From NCBI GenBank assembly GCA_963800065.1, contig CAWCZO010000011.1, forward strand, positions 620,001 through 684,000: a DNA stretch of 64,000 nt, given 5' to 3'. Below, in pieces: positions 36,597 through 47,327 of the stretch (positions are counted from its first letter, which is position 1; each line of letters begins with the position of its first letter). Under the pieces are notes generated by a model. It saw nothing but the letters and a program-made list of their open reading frames with translations. It was not told where the DNA came from and searched no databases. The position numbers and the translations under genes were made by a program. The DNA is from CAWJFJ01 sp963800065. GTDB taxonomy: Bacteria > Actinomycetota > Acidimicrobiia > Acidimicrobiales > UBA8190.

Positions 36597-38299
36597 TCGG
36601 CCCAGCGCCCGAACACCGATGCCAGCGCTCCCACGATCTCCCCCACGGTGGCGTAGGCACCCACGGCCTCGAGGATGGCGGGCATCAGGTTGACGTCGGC
36701 GACGGAGGCGTCGGCCGCCACCCGGGCCAGGGCGCTGTCGACGGCGGCCCCGGACCGGCGCTGGCGGACGGTGGCCAGCCGTTTGCGCTGGGCCTCGTCC
36801 ACCTCGGGACCGATCTGCAGAGTGGGGGGCGCCGGATCCTCGTTACCTTCGGTGAAGGCGTTGACCCCGACGACGACCCGCCGGCCCGACGCCACCTTGC
36901 GCTGGAAGAGGTAGGCGGCGTCGGCGATCTCCCCCTGGAACCAGTTGGTCTCGATCCCGTGCAAGACCCCGGCCAGGATCGAACCCTCACCCCATTGGTC
37001 GAGCCGGGCGAAGACGGCTTCGGCCTGGCGCTCGATCTCGTCGGTCAAGGACTCCACGAACCACGAACCGCCCAGAGGATCGGCCACCGACGTGACCCCC
37101 GTCTCATGGGCCAGCACCTGCTGCGTGCGCAGGGCGATCCGGGCCGCCTTCTCGGTGGGCAGGGCGAAGACCTCGTCCATGGAGTTGGTGTGCAGGCTCT
37201 GGGTCCCTCCCATCACGCCGGCCAGGGCTTCGATGGCGGTGCGGACGATATTGACCTCCGGCTGTTGGGCCGTGAGCGAGACGCCGGCAGTCTGGGTGTG
37301 GAAGCGCAACTGCAGTGAACGTTCGGCCACCGCCCCGTAGCGGTCCGCCATCCAGCGGGCCCAGATCCGGCGGGCGGCGCGGTACTTGGCGATCTCCTCG
37401 AAGAAGTCGAGGTGGGCGTTGAAGAAGAAGCTGAGGCGGGGAGCGAACTCGTCCACGGCCAGGCCGGAGGCGACGGCCGCCTCCACGTAGGAGAACCCGT
37501 TGGCCAGGGTGAAGGCCAGTTCCTGGGCGGCCGTCGAGCCCGCCTCGCGGATGTGGTAGCCCGAGACCGAGACGGGGTGGAAGCGCGGCATCTCGGCGGC
37601 GCAGAACCTGATGACGTCGACCACGACGCGCATCGACGGCCGGGGCGGGAAGATGTACTCCTTCTGCGCCTGGTACTCCTTCAACATGTCGTTCTGCAGG
37701 GTGCCACCCAGAGAACGGCGTGGCGTTCCCGCACTCTCGCCGGCGTTCACGTACATGGCCAGCAGGATGGCGGCCGGCGAATTGATCGTCATCGACGTGG
37801 TGATGGCACCCAGGTCGATCCCGGCGAAGAGATCCTCGACGTCGGCCAGTGTGTCCACGGCCACCCCGCAGCGGCCGACCTCCCCCTCGCTGTGGGGGTC
37901 GTCGGAGTCACGGCCCATGAGGGTGGGGAGGTCGAAGGCCACCGACAGGCCCCCGCCCCCCGATCGCAGGAGCTCCCGGAAGCGGACGTTCGTGTCCTCG
38001 GCCGTACCGAACCCGGCGAACATGCGCATGGTCCACAGCTTCGAGCGGTACATCGAGGCGTACGGTCCCCGGGTGAACGGCGCCTGACCGGGGCGACCCA
38101 GCCGATCGATGGTCGCCTCCTCGCGGTCTCCGGGCGCAGCGACGTCGGACCCCGCAGGCCAGTCCTCGGGTCCGTAGAGAGGCTCCAGCGCGATCCCCGA
38201 CATCGTCTCGAAATCGGCGTCACGCAGGGGGGAAGCGTCGTAGGCGGCGCGCCAGGCGGCGTGTCCCCGAAGCTCGCCCTCGTCGTCGATGGCCACCAT
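36581..38299 (-). CDS. Adenosylcobalamin-dependent acyl-CoA mutase large subunit, isobutyryl-CoA mutase-like
   Basis: 572-residue TIM-barrel subunit of the methylmalonyl/isobutyryl-CoA mutase family with no C-terminal B12-binding domain, as in IcmA-type enzymes that need a separate small subunit. Two specificity residues were located: Phe94 (RMFAGFGTA) and Gln212 (AQKEYIFPP), 118 apart. This is the spacing and identity of Phe80/Gln198 in isobutyryl-CoA mutase, whereas methylmalonyl-CoA mutase has Tyr89/Arg207. The B12-binding partner is not in the window. MeaB lies two genes downstream. The ATG at 38299 starts MVAIDDEGEL. Hydroxyisobutyryl or pivalyl substrates remain possible. Confidence 0.9.
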   Translation of the reverse strand: MVAIDDEGELRGHAAWRAAYDASPLRDADFETMSGIALEPLYGPEDWPAGSDVAAPGDREEATIDRLGRPGQAPFTRGPYASMYRSKLWTMRMFAGFGTAEDTNVRFRELLRSGGGGLSVAFDLPTLMGRDSDDPHSEGEVGRCGVAVDTLADVEDLFAGIDLGAITTSMTINSPAAILLAMYVNAGESAGTPRRSLGGTLQNDMLKEYQAQKEYIFPPRPSMRVVVDVIRFCAAEMPRFHPVSVSGYHIREAGSTAAQELAFTLANGFSYVEAAVASGLAVDEFAPRLSFFFNAHLDFFEEIAKYRAARRIWARWMADRYGAVAERSLQLRFHTQTAGVSLTAQQPEVNIVRTAIEALAGVMGGTQSLHTNSMDEVFALPTEKAARIALRTQQVLAHETGVTSVADPLGGSWFVESLTDEIERQAEAVFARLDQWGEGSILAGVLHGIETNWFQGEIADAAYLFQRKVASGRRVVVGVNAFTEGNEDPAPPTLQIGPEVDEAQRKRLATVRQRRSGAAVDSALARVAADASVADVNLMPAILEAVGAYATVGEIVGALASVFGRWAEDPVV

Positions 38300-38436
38300 G
38301 CCAGCCTACGGGGAGCCACTGCGTCATGTCGGCCACGGCATGTGACGCCACGAACACCGGATCGCCCGGCATCCGTCGCCGGCCCGCTCCCCGAAAATCC
38401 GGGCGTCAACGTCGGGTGGTCTCCGACGGAGCGCGT

Positions 38437-38442
38437 TATGGT
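38437..38442 (+). promoter_or_regulatory. -10 box, probable leaderless promoter of glpX
   Basis: TATGGT ends six bases before the glpX ATG (38449). It lies in the 149-base gap between glpX and the divergent mutase gene; no clear -35. Confidence 0.5.
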
Positions 38443-38448
38443 CGGTGG

Positions 38449-39444
38449 ATGGCGCCTAACCCCCGGGCACCGGACCGCAACTTGGCCATGGAACTCGTCC
38501 GGGTGACCGAGGCCGCCGCCATGGCCGCCGGCCGCTGGATGGGCCGGGGCGACAAGGAAGGCGCCGACGGCGCCGCCGTCCAGGCCATGCGCATCGTCCT
38601 GCAGACCGTCTCGATGGACGGTGTGGTGGTGATCGGCGAAGGCGAGAAGGACAACGCCCCCATGCTCTTCAACGGCGAACGGATCGGGGACGGGTCACCG
38701 CCGCCGACCGATATCGCCGTCGATCCGATCGACGGGACGACCCCGACCTCGCTCGGGCGCGGTGGCGCCCTGGCTGTCATCGCCGTTTCCGAGCGGGGCA
38801 CCATGTTCAACCCGGGCCCGTGTGTGTACATGGAGAAGCTGGCGGTGGGGCCGAAAGCGGTCGGCGCCGTCGACATCCGCCGGACTCCGACCGAGAATCT
38901 CGAAGCGGTGGCCAAAGCCCTCGGCAAGTCGATGCGTGACGTGACGGTGGTGATCCTCGAACGCGAAAGACACGGCGATCTCATCGCCGAGGTCCGCTCG
39001 AGCGGAGCCCGCATCAAGTTGATCACCGACGGGGACGTCGCCGGGGCCATGTCCACGGCATGGCCCGACTCGGGGGTCGACGTCCTCTACGGCACAGGGG
39101 GCACCCCCGAGGGCGTCCTGGCCGCCGCCGCTCTCAAGTGCATGGGGGGCGAGATCCAGGGCCGGCTGTGGGTCCGCGACGCCGAGGAACGCGCCGCCGC
39201 CGAGCAGGCCGGCTACGACCTCGACGCCGTCCTCACCACCGACGACCTGGTACGCGGGGACAACTGCTTCTTCGCCGCCACCGGTATCACCGACGGTGAA
39301 CTGCTCCAGGGCGTGCGCTACCACGATTTCGGGGCCACCACCCAGTCACTGGTCATGCGCTCGCGCTCGGGGACCGTCCGTTTCGTGAGCGCCCGCCACC
39401 CGTTGGACAAACTGCGCGAGTTCAGTCAGATCGAATTCGGCTGA
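38449..39444 (+). CDS. glpX: Fructose-1,6-bisphosphatase class II
   Basis: Gluconeogenic phosphatase, 331 residues starting MAPNPRAPDRNLAMELVRVTE. Metal-site motifs of the lithium-sensitive phosphatase fold are clear: VVIGEGEKDNAPM, VDPIDGTTPTSLGR and TGGTPEGVLAA. The start is chosen by conservation and by a -10 box six bases upstream; the frame is open to 38326. Class II is the main FBPase in Actinobacteria. Together with PPi-type PFK, the fructose-6-P step can be run in both directions. Confidence 0.96.
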   Translation: MAPNPRAPDRNLAMELVRVTEAAAMAAGRWMGRGDKEGADGAAVQAMRIVLQTVSMDGVVVIGEGEKDNAPMLFNGERIGDGSPPPTDIAVDPIDGTTPTSLGRGGALAVIAVSERGTMFNPGPCVYMEKLAVGPKAVGAVDIRRTPTENLEAVAKALGKSMRDVTVVILERERHGDLIAEVRSSGARIKLITDGDVAGAMSTAWPDSGVDVLYGTGGTPEGVLAAAALKCMGGEIQGRLWVRDAEERAAAEQAGYDLDAVLTTDDLVRGDNCFFAATGITDGELLQGVRYHDFGATTQSLVMRSRSGTVRFVSARHPLDKLREFSQIEFG

Positions 39445-39458
39445 AAGCGGGTCGGTCG

Positions 39459-40292
39459 GTGTCTGGGGCCTACAGCGGTGGCGACCACGGCCGCTACCCC
39501 ATGTGGAACAGCACCGACGACGAGGCGGCCCGCCTGGGCAAGCTCCAGGGCCTGCACGATGACGCGTCGGTCCGGCGGTTGCGTGCCCTCGGTGTCGGTC
39601 CGGGATGGGACTGCCTGGAGCTGGGGGCGGGGGCGGGATCGATAGCGACGTGGATGGCCGACACGGTCGGGACGACGGGGACGGTGACCGCCGTCGACCG
39701 GGACACGAGCCAGCTCCGGCGACTGGCGGAGAGACCGGGCGTCTCGGTCATCGAGGACGACCTCACCACCATGTCGTTCGCCCAGGCCTCGTTCGACGTC
39801 ATCCACTCACGATCGGTCCTGATGCACGTCGAGACGGCCGACGACGTCGTAGCCAAGCTGGTGCCGGCCTTGCGGCCCGGTGGAGTGGTCCTCTTCGAGG
39901 AAGCCGACGGGGCGCCGGCCACGACCGCCGTCGACCCGCCGGCCCCCTTCGTGGCGGTCATGGTCCCGCTGGCCCGGCGCTGGACATGGGCCCGGCACCT
40001 GCCCGAGCTCCTCGACCGTCTCGGCCTCGAGAACGTCCACGACGACCGACGCGACGGTCCCCTGACCGGCGGCACCCCGGTCGGGACCTTCTGGCAGCAC
40101 ACGTTGCGTTCGATCCGCGTCTTCCTCACCGACCCCCACAGGATGGCCTCCGCCGGCGGCTCCGTCATGGACGATGCCACCATCGACGCCATGCTCGCCC
40201 TTCTCGACGATCCCGGTTTCGTCATGCCCTTCGCCCTGCGCCACAACGTCTCGGGCCGTCGGCCCGACCCCCGCCCGTCATCGTCGTCGTGA
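39459..40292 (+). CDS. Class I SAM-dependent methyltransferase
   Basis: 277 residues with the SAM-binding motif CLELGAGAGSIATWMAD near residue 52-68, an acidic ribose contact (VTAVDRD), and motif post I IEDDLTTMSF. Resembles UbiE/Methyltransf_25-type small-molecule methyltransferases. GTG start 14 bases after glpX; its stop overlaps the next gene as GTGA. The substrate cannot be inferred. The Arg/Pro/Ser tail is low complexity. Confidence 0.85.
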   Translation: MSGAYSGGDHGRYPMWNSTDDEAARLGKLQGLHDDASVRRLRALGVGPGWDCLELGAGAGSIATWMADTVGTTGTVTAVDRDTSQLRRLAERPGVSVIEDDLTTMSFAQASFDVIHSRSVLMHVETADDVVAKLVPALRPGGVVLFEEADGAPATTAVDPPAPFVAVMVPLARRWTWARHLPELLDRLGLENVHDDRRDGPLTGGTPVGTFWQHTLRSIRVFLTDPHRMASAGGSVMDDATIDAMLALLDDPGFVMPFALRHNVSGRRPDPRPSSSS

Positions 40293-41092
40293 CCCGGGCG
40301 GCGCTCGACGGAGTGGAGCTGTACTACGAGACAGCCGGGTCGGGGCCGCCCCTGCTCCTCATCTCGGGCACCGGTGGCGATCTTCGGGCTCCCCCCAGCG
40401 TGTTCGACGGTCCGTTGGCCGCCTTGTTCGAGATCGCCGCCTACGACCAGAGGGGACTGGGCCGGTCATCGGTTCCTCCGGGCCCGTACACGATGGCCGA
40501 CTACGCCGACGACGCCGCCCACCTCCTCGACATCCTGGCGTGGGCGGACGCCCTCGTGATGGGGATCTCCTTCGGCGGGATGGTGGCACAGGAGCTCGCT
40601 CTGCGGCATCCGCGGCGCGTCCGCCGCCTGGTCCTCGCCTGCACCTCGAGCGGCGGAGAAGGCGGCGCCTCCTACCCTCTGCACGAGCTCGCGGAGCTAC
40701 CCGACGAGGAGAGGATCGCCCGGCATCTCGAGTTGGCCGACACCCGCTATGACGCGGCCTGGAGGGCCGACAACCCCGAGGAGTGGCGATCCCTGGCCTC
40801 GCTGTTCCGAGCCCGGGCCGAGATCGGGAGCGACGAGCCCGGTCGGGCCGAGGGAGCGACGTGGCAACTCGACGCCCGCCGGCACCACGACACGTGGGAC
40901 CGTCTGGGACAGGTCTCCTGCCCCACCTTCGTGTGCGGTGGCGTCCACGACGGGATCGCGCCGCCGGCCAATGCCGAGCACCTGGCGTCGGCCATGCCCG
41001 GATCGACCTTGCGGCTGTTCGAAGGCGGGCACCTCTTCCTGCTCCAGGACCGTGCCGCCTGGCCCGCCATCACGGCCTTCCTCTCCGCCTGA
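40289..41092 (+). CDS. Alpha/beta-fold hydrolase
   Basis: 267 residues from GTG 40289, overlapping the methyltransferase stop. LLLISGTGGDLR is the oxyanion segment, DQRGLGRSS the classical loop, GISFGGMVAQELA the nucleophile elbow (Ser), VCGGVHDGIAPP the acid and FEGGHLFLLQD the catalytic His. It belongs with epoxide-hydrolase or 3-oxoadipate-enol-lactonase-like esterases; the substrate is unknown. Coupling to the methyltransferase suggests a shared small-molecule pathway. Confidence 0.85.
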   Translation: MTRAALDGVELYYETAGSGPPLLLISGTGGDLRAPPSVFDGPLAALFEIAAYDQRGLGRSSVPPGPYTMADYADDAAHLLDILAWADALVMGISFGGMVAQELALRHPRRVRRLVLACTSSGGEGGASYPLHELAELPDEERIARHLELADTRYDAAWRADNPEEWRSLASLFRARAEIGSDEPGRAEGATWQLDARRHHDTWDRLGQVSCPTFVCGGVHDGIAPPANAEHLASAMPGSTLRLFEGGHLFLLQDRAAWPAITAFLSA

Positions 41093-41107
41093 CGGCCTGG
41101 GGCCGTC
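41091..41107. terminator. Hairpin between convergent hydrolase and atpC genes
   Basis: GACGGCC (41091-41097) and GGCCGTC (41101-41107) form a 7-bp stem with a 3-nt loop exactly in the 22-base convergent gap. It has no T-run, so it is only a candidate two-way terminator. Confidence 0.35.
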
Positions 41108-41114
41108 GGAGGTG

Positions 41115-41558
41115 TCAGGTCCGGGTGGCGGCCACCTCAAGGCGGACCTGGGCACGGAGCAACGCCGACTGTGCCTCGGCCAGCTCGAGCGGCACGGACG
41201 TTTCGCCCTCCCCCGCTCCCGCCGACCCGCCGATGAGGTCTGACACTTTCTGCTCGGCGACGGCCAGTGCGTTCCGGGCCCGTTCGACATCGATGTCCGG
41301 CTCCAGCTCGGCCACCGGGGCGAGCACTGTCACGCCCTCGGCCCTCACGTGGACGAAGCCCCCGTGCACAGCGGCGCGCTCTTCGGTGCCGTCCGGGTGC
41401 TGGAACCTCACCAGGCCGGGGACGATGGCCCCCACCAGCGGGGTGTGGCCGGCCAGATAGGTGGCATCGCCGACGCTGGTGCGCAGCATGATGGCGGCCA
41501 CCTCCTCTTCGAGGACGACGCTCTCGGGGGTCACGAGCCTTGACGGAAACGTAGCCAC
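41115..41558 (-). CDS. atpC: ATP synthase F1 epsilon subunit
   Basis: 147 residues; N-terminal beta-sandwich (LVTPESVVLEEEVAAIMLRTSVGDATYLAGHTPLVGAI, a family-typical run) followed by a helical C-terminal hairpin (EQKVSDLIGG and LAEAQSALLRAQVRLE). It forms part of the central stalk and can inhibit rotation. The Gly/Glu-rich gap between the two helices is lengthened. Last gene of the atp operon, two bases after atpD. Confidence 0.93.
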   Translation of the reverse strand: MATFPSRLVTPESVVLEEEVAAIMLRTSVGDATYLAGHTPLVGAIVPGLVRFQHPDGTEERAAVHGGFVHVRAEGVTVLAPVAELEPDIDVERARNALAVAEQKVSDLIGGSAGAGEGETSVPLELAEAQSALLRAQVRLEVAATRT

Positions 41559-41560
41559 CG

Positions 41561-43018
41561 CTACTCGGCTCCGGCCTCGATCTTCTTGGCCTTCTCGAGC
41601 ACGGAGTCGGCGCCGCCGACGTTCAGGAACGCCTGTTCGGGCACCTCGTCAAGCTCACCGTTCAAGAGGACCTCGAAGGACTCCACCGTCTCCTCGATGG
41701 GAACGGTCACACCCTTCAGTCCGGTGAAGACCTCGCCCACGTTGAACGGCTGGGACAGGAATCGCTGGATCTTGCGGGCTCGGTTGACGGTCAGGCGGTC
41801 CTCCTCGGAGAGCTCGTCGAGGCCGAGGATGGCGATGATGTCCTGGAGCTCCCGGTAGCGCTGGAGGACGCCCTGGACGCGACCGGCCACGTCGTAGTGC
41901 CGCTCCCCCACGATCTCGGGAGCGAGGATGTTCGACGTCGAGGCCAGGGGATCGACGGCTGGGTAGATCCCCAGGGATGCGATCTGACGGGACAGCTCGG
42001 TGGTGGCGTCGAGGTGGGTGAAGGTCGTGAACGGCGCCGGGTCGGTGTAGTCGTCGGCGGGCACGTACACCGCCTGCAGAGAGGTGATCGAGTGGCCCCG
42101 CGTCGAGGTGATCCGCTCCTGGAGCTCCCCCATCTCGTCGGCCAGGGTGGGCTGGTAGCCAACGGCGGAAGGCATGCGGCCGAGCAGGGTCGACACCTCG
42201 GATCCGGCCTGGACGAAGCGGAAGATGTTGTCGATGAACAGCAGGACATCCTGGTTCTTCACGTCACGGAAGTACTCGGCCATGGTCAGGGCGGCCAACC
42301 CCACCCGCAGGCGGACGCCGGGCGGCTCGTCCATCTGGCCGTAGACGAGGGCGGCCTTCTCGATGACACCGGATTCCTGCATCTCGATCCACAGATCGGT
42401 GCCCTCCCGGGTCCGCTCGCCCACACCGGCAAACACCGAGACGCCACCGTGGTTCAACGCCACCCGGTTGATCATCTCCATGATGATGACGGTCTTACCG
42501 ACGCCGGCCCCGCCGAAGAGGCCGATCTTCCCGCCCTGCACATAGGGCTCGAGGAGATCGATGACCTTGATCCCGGTTTCGAACATCTGGCGCCTCGGCT
42601 CCAAGGTGTCGAAGTCGGGAGCGTCGCGGTGGATGTCCCAGCGGTCTTCGACCGCACCGATGTCAGCGGTGTCGAGCGACTCACCGAGGACGTTGAACAC
42701 ATGGCCGAGGACGGCCTCGCCCACGGGGACCGCCAGTCCGCGTCCCGTGTTGCGCACGACGGTGCCCCGACGCAGGCCGTCCGTGGGCTTCAGGCAGATG
42801 CACCGCACCCGTCCTTCGCCGATCTGTTGCGCCACCTCCGAGGTGACGGTGACCTTGTTCCCGTCGAGCTCCAGGTCCATCTCCACAGCCATGTTGATCT
42901 CCGGCAGGCCGTGGGGCGGGAACTCGACGTCGACGACGGGTCCGGCGATGGCCACGACGCGCCCGTCCGGGAGGTCGGTTCGGTCGGTCTTGGCCGGTTC
43001 GGTGGTTGTGGTGGTCAT
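41561..43018 (-). CDS. atpD: ATP synthase F1 beta subunit
   Basis: Catalytic subunit, 485 residues from ATG 43018 (MTTTTTEPAKTDR). The Walker A motif GGAGVGKTVIIMEM, the catalytic Glu in GERTREG, Walker B VLLFIDNIFRF and the DELSEED-like sequence GLDELSEEDRL are intact. The frame is open upstream to 43123 but the conserved N-terminus and atpG spacing support 43018. Eighth of the structural genes. Confidence 0.98.
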   Translation of the reverse strand: MTTTTTEPAKTDRTDLPDGRVVAIAGPVVDVEFPPHGLPEINMAVEMDLELDGNKVTVTSEVAQQIGEGRVRCICLKPTDGLRRGTVVRNTGRGLAVPVGEAVLGHVFNVLGESLDTADIGAVEDRWDIHRDAPDFDTLEPRRQMFETGIKVIDLLEPYVQGGKIGLFGGAGVGKTVIIMEMINRVALNHGGVSVFAGVGERTREGTDLWIEMQESGVIEKAALVYGQMDEPPGVRLRVGLAALTMAEYFRDVKNQDVLLFIDNIFRFVQAGSEVSTLLGRMPSAVGYQPTLADEMGELQERITSTRGHSITSLQAVYVPADDYTDPAPFTTFTHLDATTELSRQIASLGIYPAVDPLASTSNILAPEIVGERHYDVAGRVQGVLQRYRELQDIIAILGLDELSEEDRLTVNRARKIQRFLSQPFNVGEVFTGLKGVTVPIEETVESFEVLLNGELDEVPEQAFLNVGGADSVLEKAKKIEAGAE

Positions 43019-43082
43019 GTGCCCTTTGCTTTCGTGTCGTTCTCGTCCATTGGGTGCTCGGTCATCGGCTTCCGGTTCGTCG

Positions 43083-43979
43083 TCAGTCGGAGTCGGCCGA
43101 CTGGCGCAGCGCTTCGGCACCACCGACGATCTCCATGATCTCGGTGGTGATGGCGTCCTGCCGGGCCCGGTTCATCACTCTGGTCAGGTTCTTGACCAGG
43201 TCGTCGGCATTGTCGGTGGCCGCCGCCATGGCCCGCTGTCGGGCCGTGTGCTCACTGGCCGAAGCCTCCAGAAGCGCTCCGAAGACGGCCGCCTCGACAT
43301 AGCGGGGCACCAGCTCGACCAGGAGCTCCGGGGATTGGGGCTCGAACTCGGTGTACCCCGGTGTCGACGGTCGATCGTCTTCGCCCTCCGGTTCCGGAAG
43401 GGGAAGGAGCTGGCGGGTCTCGACCACCTGGGTCCCGGCTGACAGGAAGCGGGTGGAGACGACGAGGACCTGGTCCACATCCTCGTCGAGGAAGGGCGGG
43501 GTGACGGCGGCGGCGATGGCCCGGGCGTCCTCGAACGTCGGCCTGTCCGTGAAGCCGGAGAACGACCTCTCCACCGGGATCCGGCGGAAGCGGAAGAAGG
43601 ACTGGGCCTTGCGACCCACGGTTACCAGCCTGTACTCGATTCCGGCGCGGGCACCGGGAAGGACGAGGCGCTCCGTGGGGCGCAGGACATTGGCGTTGTA
43701 GGCGCCGCACAGACCCCGATCGGCCACGACGGCGAGGACCAGGACACGCTGGGGCGACTCGGGGACACCGAGGACCCGGCCGGCGGTGGAGCCGGCATCG
43801 GCGGCCGCCTCGGCCAGGACGGAGGCGATGCCGCTCAGGTAAGGGGCGGCGCCGGCAATGCGGCCTTGGGCCCGCACGATCTGTGACGCGGCGATGAGCT
43901 CCATGGCACGGGTGATCTTCTGTGTCGACCGGACCGTCCGGATGCGGCGCCTGAGGATCTGTTCCTGACCGCCGGCCAC
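43083..43979 (-). CDS. atpG: ATP synthase F1 gamma subunit
   Basis: 298-residue central shaft. N-terminal coiled-coil segment RRRIRTVRSTQKITRAMELIAASQIVRAQ and C-terminal helix (MAAATDNADDLVKNLTRVMNRARQDAITTEIMEIV, the family signature region) are both present. GTG start three bases after atpA. Slightly longer than the E. coli subunit owing to an acidic loop (PLPEPEGEDDRPST). Confidence 0.97.
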   Translation of the reverse strand: MAGGQEQILRRRIRTVRSTQKITRAMELIAASQIVRAQGRIAGAAPYLSGIASVLAEAAADAGSTAGRVLGVPESPQRVLVLAVVADRGLCGAYNANVLRPTERLVLPGARAGIEYRLVTVGRKAQSFFRFRRIPVERSFSGFTDRPTFEDARAIAAAVTPPFLDEDVDQVLVVSTRFLSAGTQVVETRQLLPLPEPEGEDDRPSTPGYTEFEPQSPELLVELVPRYVEAAVFGALLEASASEHTARQRAMAAATDNADDLVKNLTRVMNRARQDAITTEIMEIVGGAEALRQSADSD

Positions 43980-43982
43980 GGC

Positions 43983-45505
<1,523 letters not shown>

Positions 45506-45506
<1 letters not shown>

Positions 45507-46429
45507 CAGTGGTGTGCTCCTCGCGTCTCCCCCTCGGCTCCGAGGAGGTGCTCTTGTAGTTGTTCGAGTCGGTGGCGGATGGTGGCGTCGACGAGCAGGT
45601 CGCCGATCTGCACGGTGGCTCCGCCGAGCAGGCTCTCGTCCATGAAAACCTGCAGCTCGACAGGTGCCCCGGCCAGCCTGGCCAACGCCTCTGAGAGTTC
45701 TTGGCGCTCGCCTTCATTGATGTCGCGCGCCGTACGCACCCGGGCCACGCGCCAGCCCCGGGCCTGGGCGGCCTGCACCACCAGCCAATCGAGAGTGGCC
45801 ACCAGATCGCGGGTCCGTCCCCGCAAGGCCTCGTTGACGAGCCGCACGGTAGCCGCGTGGACACGACCGTCCAGGAGGTCGGTGACGACCCCGCGGCGCA
45901 GCGGGAGAGGAAGCGTGCGGTCGGAGAGCGCACTACGGAGTGCCGGTGTCGACTCGACGATCCGGGCGAAACGGAAGAGTTCGTCTTCGATGTCGTCGAG
46001 GTCGGACGTCGACGGGAGGGTCTCGAAGACGGCCATGGCGTACCCGGCGATCATCTGACGAGCGGCCGTCCTCCCGAGCAGAAGCTCGTCGTCGCTGGCC
46101 GCCTCCTCGGCACTGCGGCCTTGCATATGGAGCGCCAGTTCGGCGATGTCGTGCAGAGCGACTGTGATCTCCGGTGCCGATTCGGTGTCGACGACGCGGA
46201 CGACCAGGCGCAAAGTGGCAGCGCTCACGCGGGCACTGAGGAGGTCGGTCACCACGGCGTTGCGGGCGGCGGTCGGAACGACCGTGTCGGTCAGGGCGAT
46301 CCCCAGAGCGGGTGTGCCGGCCACCAGGCGCTCGACCTGGCCGAGCTCGTCGGCCACCAGCGCGGCGTTGCCGTCGGCCCGCGTCGATTCGAGGATGGCG
46401 GTGGCGTAGCCACGGAGGACCGGCTTCAC
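45506..46429 (-). CDS. atpH: ATP synthase delta subunit with duplicated N-terminal domain
   Basis: 307 residues, against about 180 in E. coli. The N-terminal helical domain occurs twice: residues 6-76 (RGYATAILES to ATLRLV) and 128-198 (AGYAMAVFET to ATVRLV), offset 122, sharing STPAL/GTPAL, VVTDLL and AAT-RLV. The usual delta C-terminal beta domain (VFMDESLLGGATVQIGD) follows once. A comparable extra helical bundle is known in actinobacterial b-delta proteins, but here delta is not fused to b. GTG start. It links F1 to the peripheral stalk. Confidence 0.93.
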
Positions 46430-46456
46430 GGACGACTCATTCCCGTCTCGCCGTCC

Positions 46457-46990
46457 TCAGCTCTGGGACCGGGCGGCGGTCGTGTCGGCCGATGCCTTCA
46501 GAGCCGCTACCGCCTCTTCGATGAGGTCGCGATGACTGGCGGCGTCGATCTCGCGTCCGATGATCTGCCGGGCCACCGAAAGCGACAGAGCTCCGAGTTG
46601 GGCACTCACCTCATCGACCGCTCGCTGCCGAGCCAGCGCGATCTCGGCGTCGGCCGCTCTGACCAGTCGGTCGTACTCCTGCTGACCGCGCTCGTCGGCC
46701 TGGGCTGCCACCCGCTCCGCCGACTTGTTGGCCTGCGCCAGGATCTCCCGAGCACGCTGGCGCGCTTCCTCCAGGATCCCCTGACGCTGCGACCGCGTCT
46801 CATCGGCCTCGGCGCGCGCCGCATCGGCCGCCTCGAGCGACGTCCGGATCTCTTCTTGACGAGCCACCATCGCTCTGTTCAGGGGCGGCAGGACGAACTT
46901 GGCGATGATGCCGACGATGATCAGGAAGGCGATGAATTCGGCGACGAATGTCCCGTCGGGAACGAGGAAGTTGCTGTTGCTGGCCAGCAC
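46457..46990 (-). CDS. atpF: ATP synthase Fo b subunit
   Basis: 177 residues: an N-terminal membrane helix (FVAEFIAFLIIVGIIAKFVL) and a long charged coiled coil (MVARQEEIRTSLEAADAARAE onwards). Only one b-type gene is present and it is not fused to delta. GTG start at 46990, 12 bases after the atpE stop. Peripheral stalk. Confidence 0.95.
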   Translation of the reverse strand: MLASNSNFLVPDGTFVAEFIAFLIIVGIIAKFVLPPLNRAMVARQEEIRTSLEAADAARAEADETRSQRQGILEEARQRAREILAQANKSAERVAAQADERGQQEYDRLVRAADAEIALARQRAVDEVSAQLGALSLSVARQIIGREIDAASHRDLIEEAVAALKASADTTAARSQS

Positions 46991-47002
46991 TTTTCGCCTC
47001 GA

Positions 47003-47266
47003 CTACTTCTTGTAGAGAACGAAGACGAAGAACGCCATGAAGGCCAGGTTGATGAAGTACATGGCCTCCACCAGACCGACGGTGATGAACAGGTACAGGC
47101 GTGCCTTCGCCTCCGCCTCTGGCTGTCGGGCGATGGCGGCGATCGTCTGGCTACCGGCCAGGCCGTCACCGACCGCCGCGCCGATGGCGCCGCCCGCCAG
47201 AGCCAGGCCACCACCGACCATGGCTCCGGCCAGTTGGATCGCCTGATTTGTTCCGCTTGCTGCCAT
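47003..47266 (-). CDS. atpE: ATP synthase Fo c subunit
   Basis: 87-residue proteolipid hairpin. Helix 1 is Gly/Ala-rich (MVGGGLALAGGAIGAAVGDG), the loop has ARQPEAEAK, and helix 2 contains the proton-binding Glu in GLVEAMYF. AGGAGG lies four bases before ATG 47266; a GTG at 47269 is one codon earlier. It forms the rotor ring. Confidence 0.97.
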   Translation of the reverse strand: MAASGTNQAIQLAGAMVGGGLALAGGAIGAAVGDGLAGSQTIAAIARQPEAEAKARLYLFITVGLVEAMYFINLAFMAFFVFVLYKK

Positions 47267-47327
47267 CACTCCTCCTTGGATCTTCTGGACAACGGGGACT
47301 CACATCCGTCTCGAACGGGCCGGGAAA

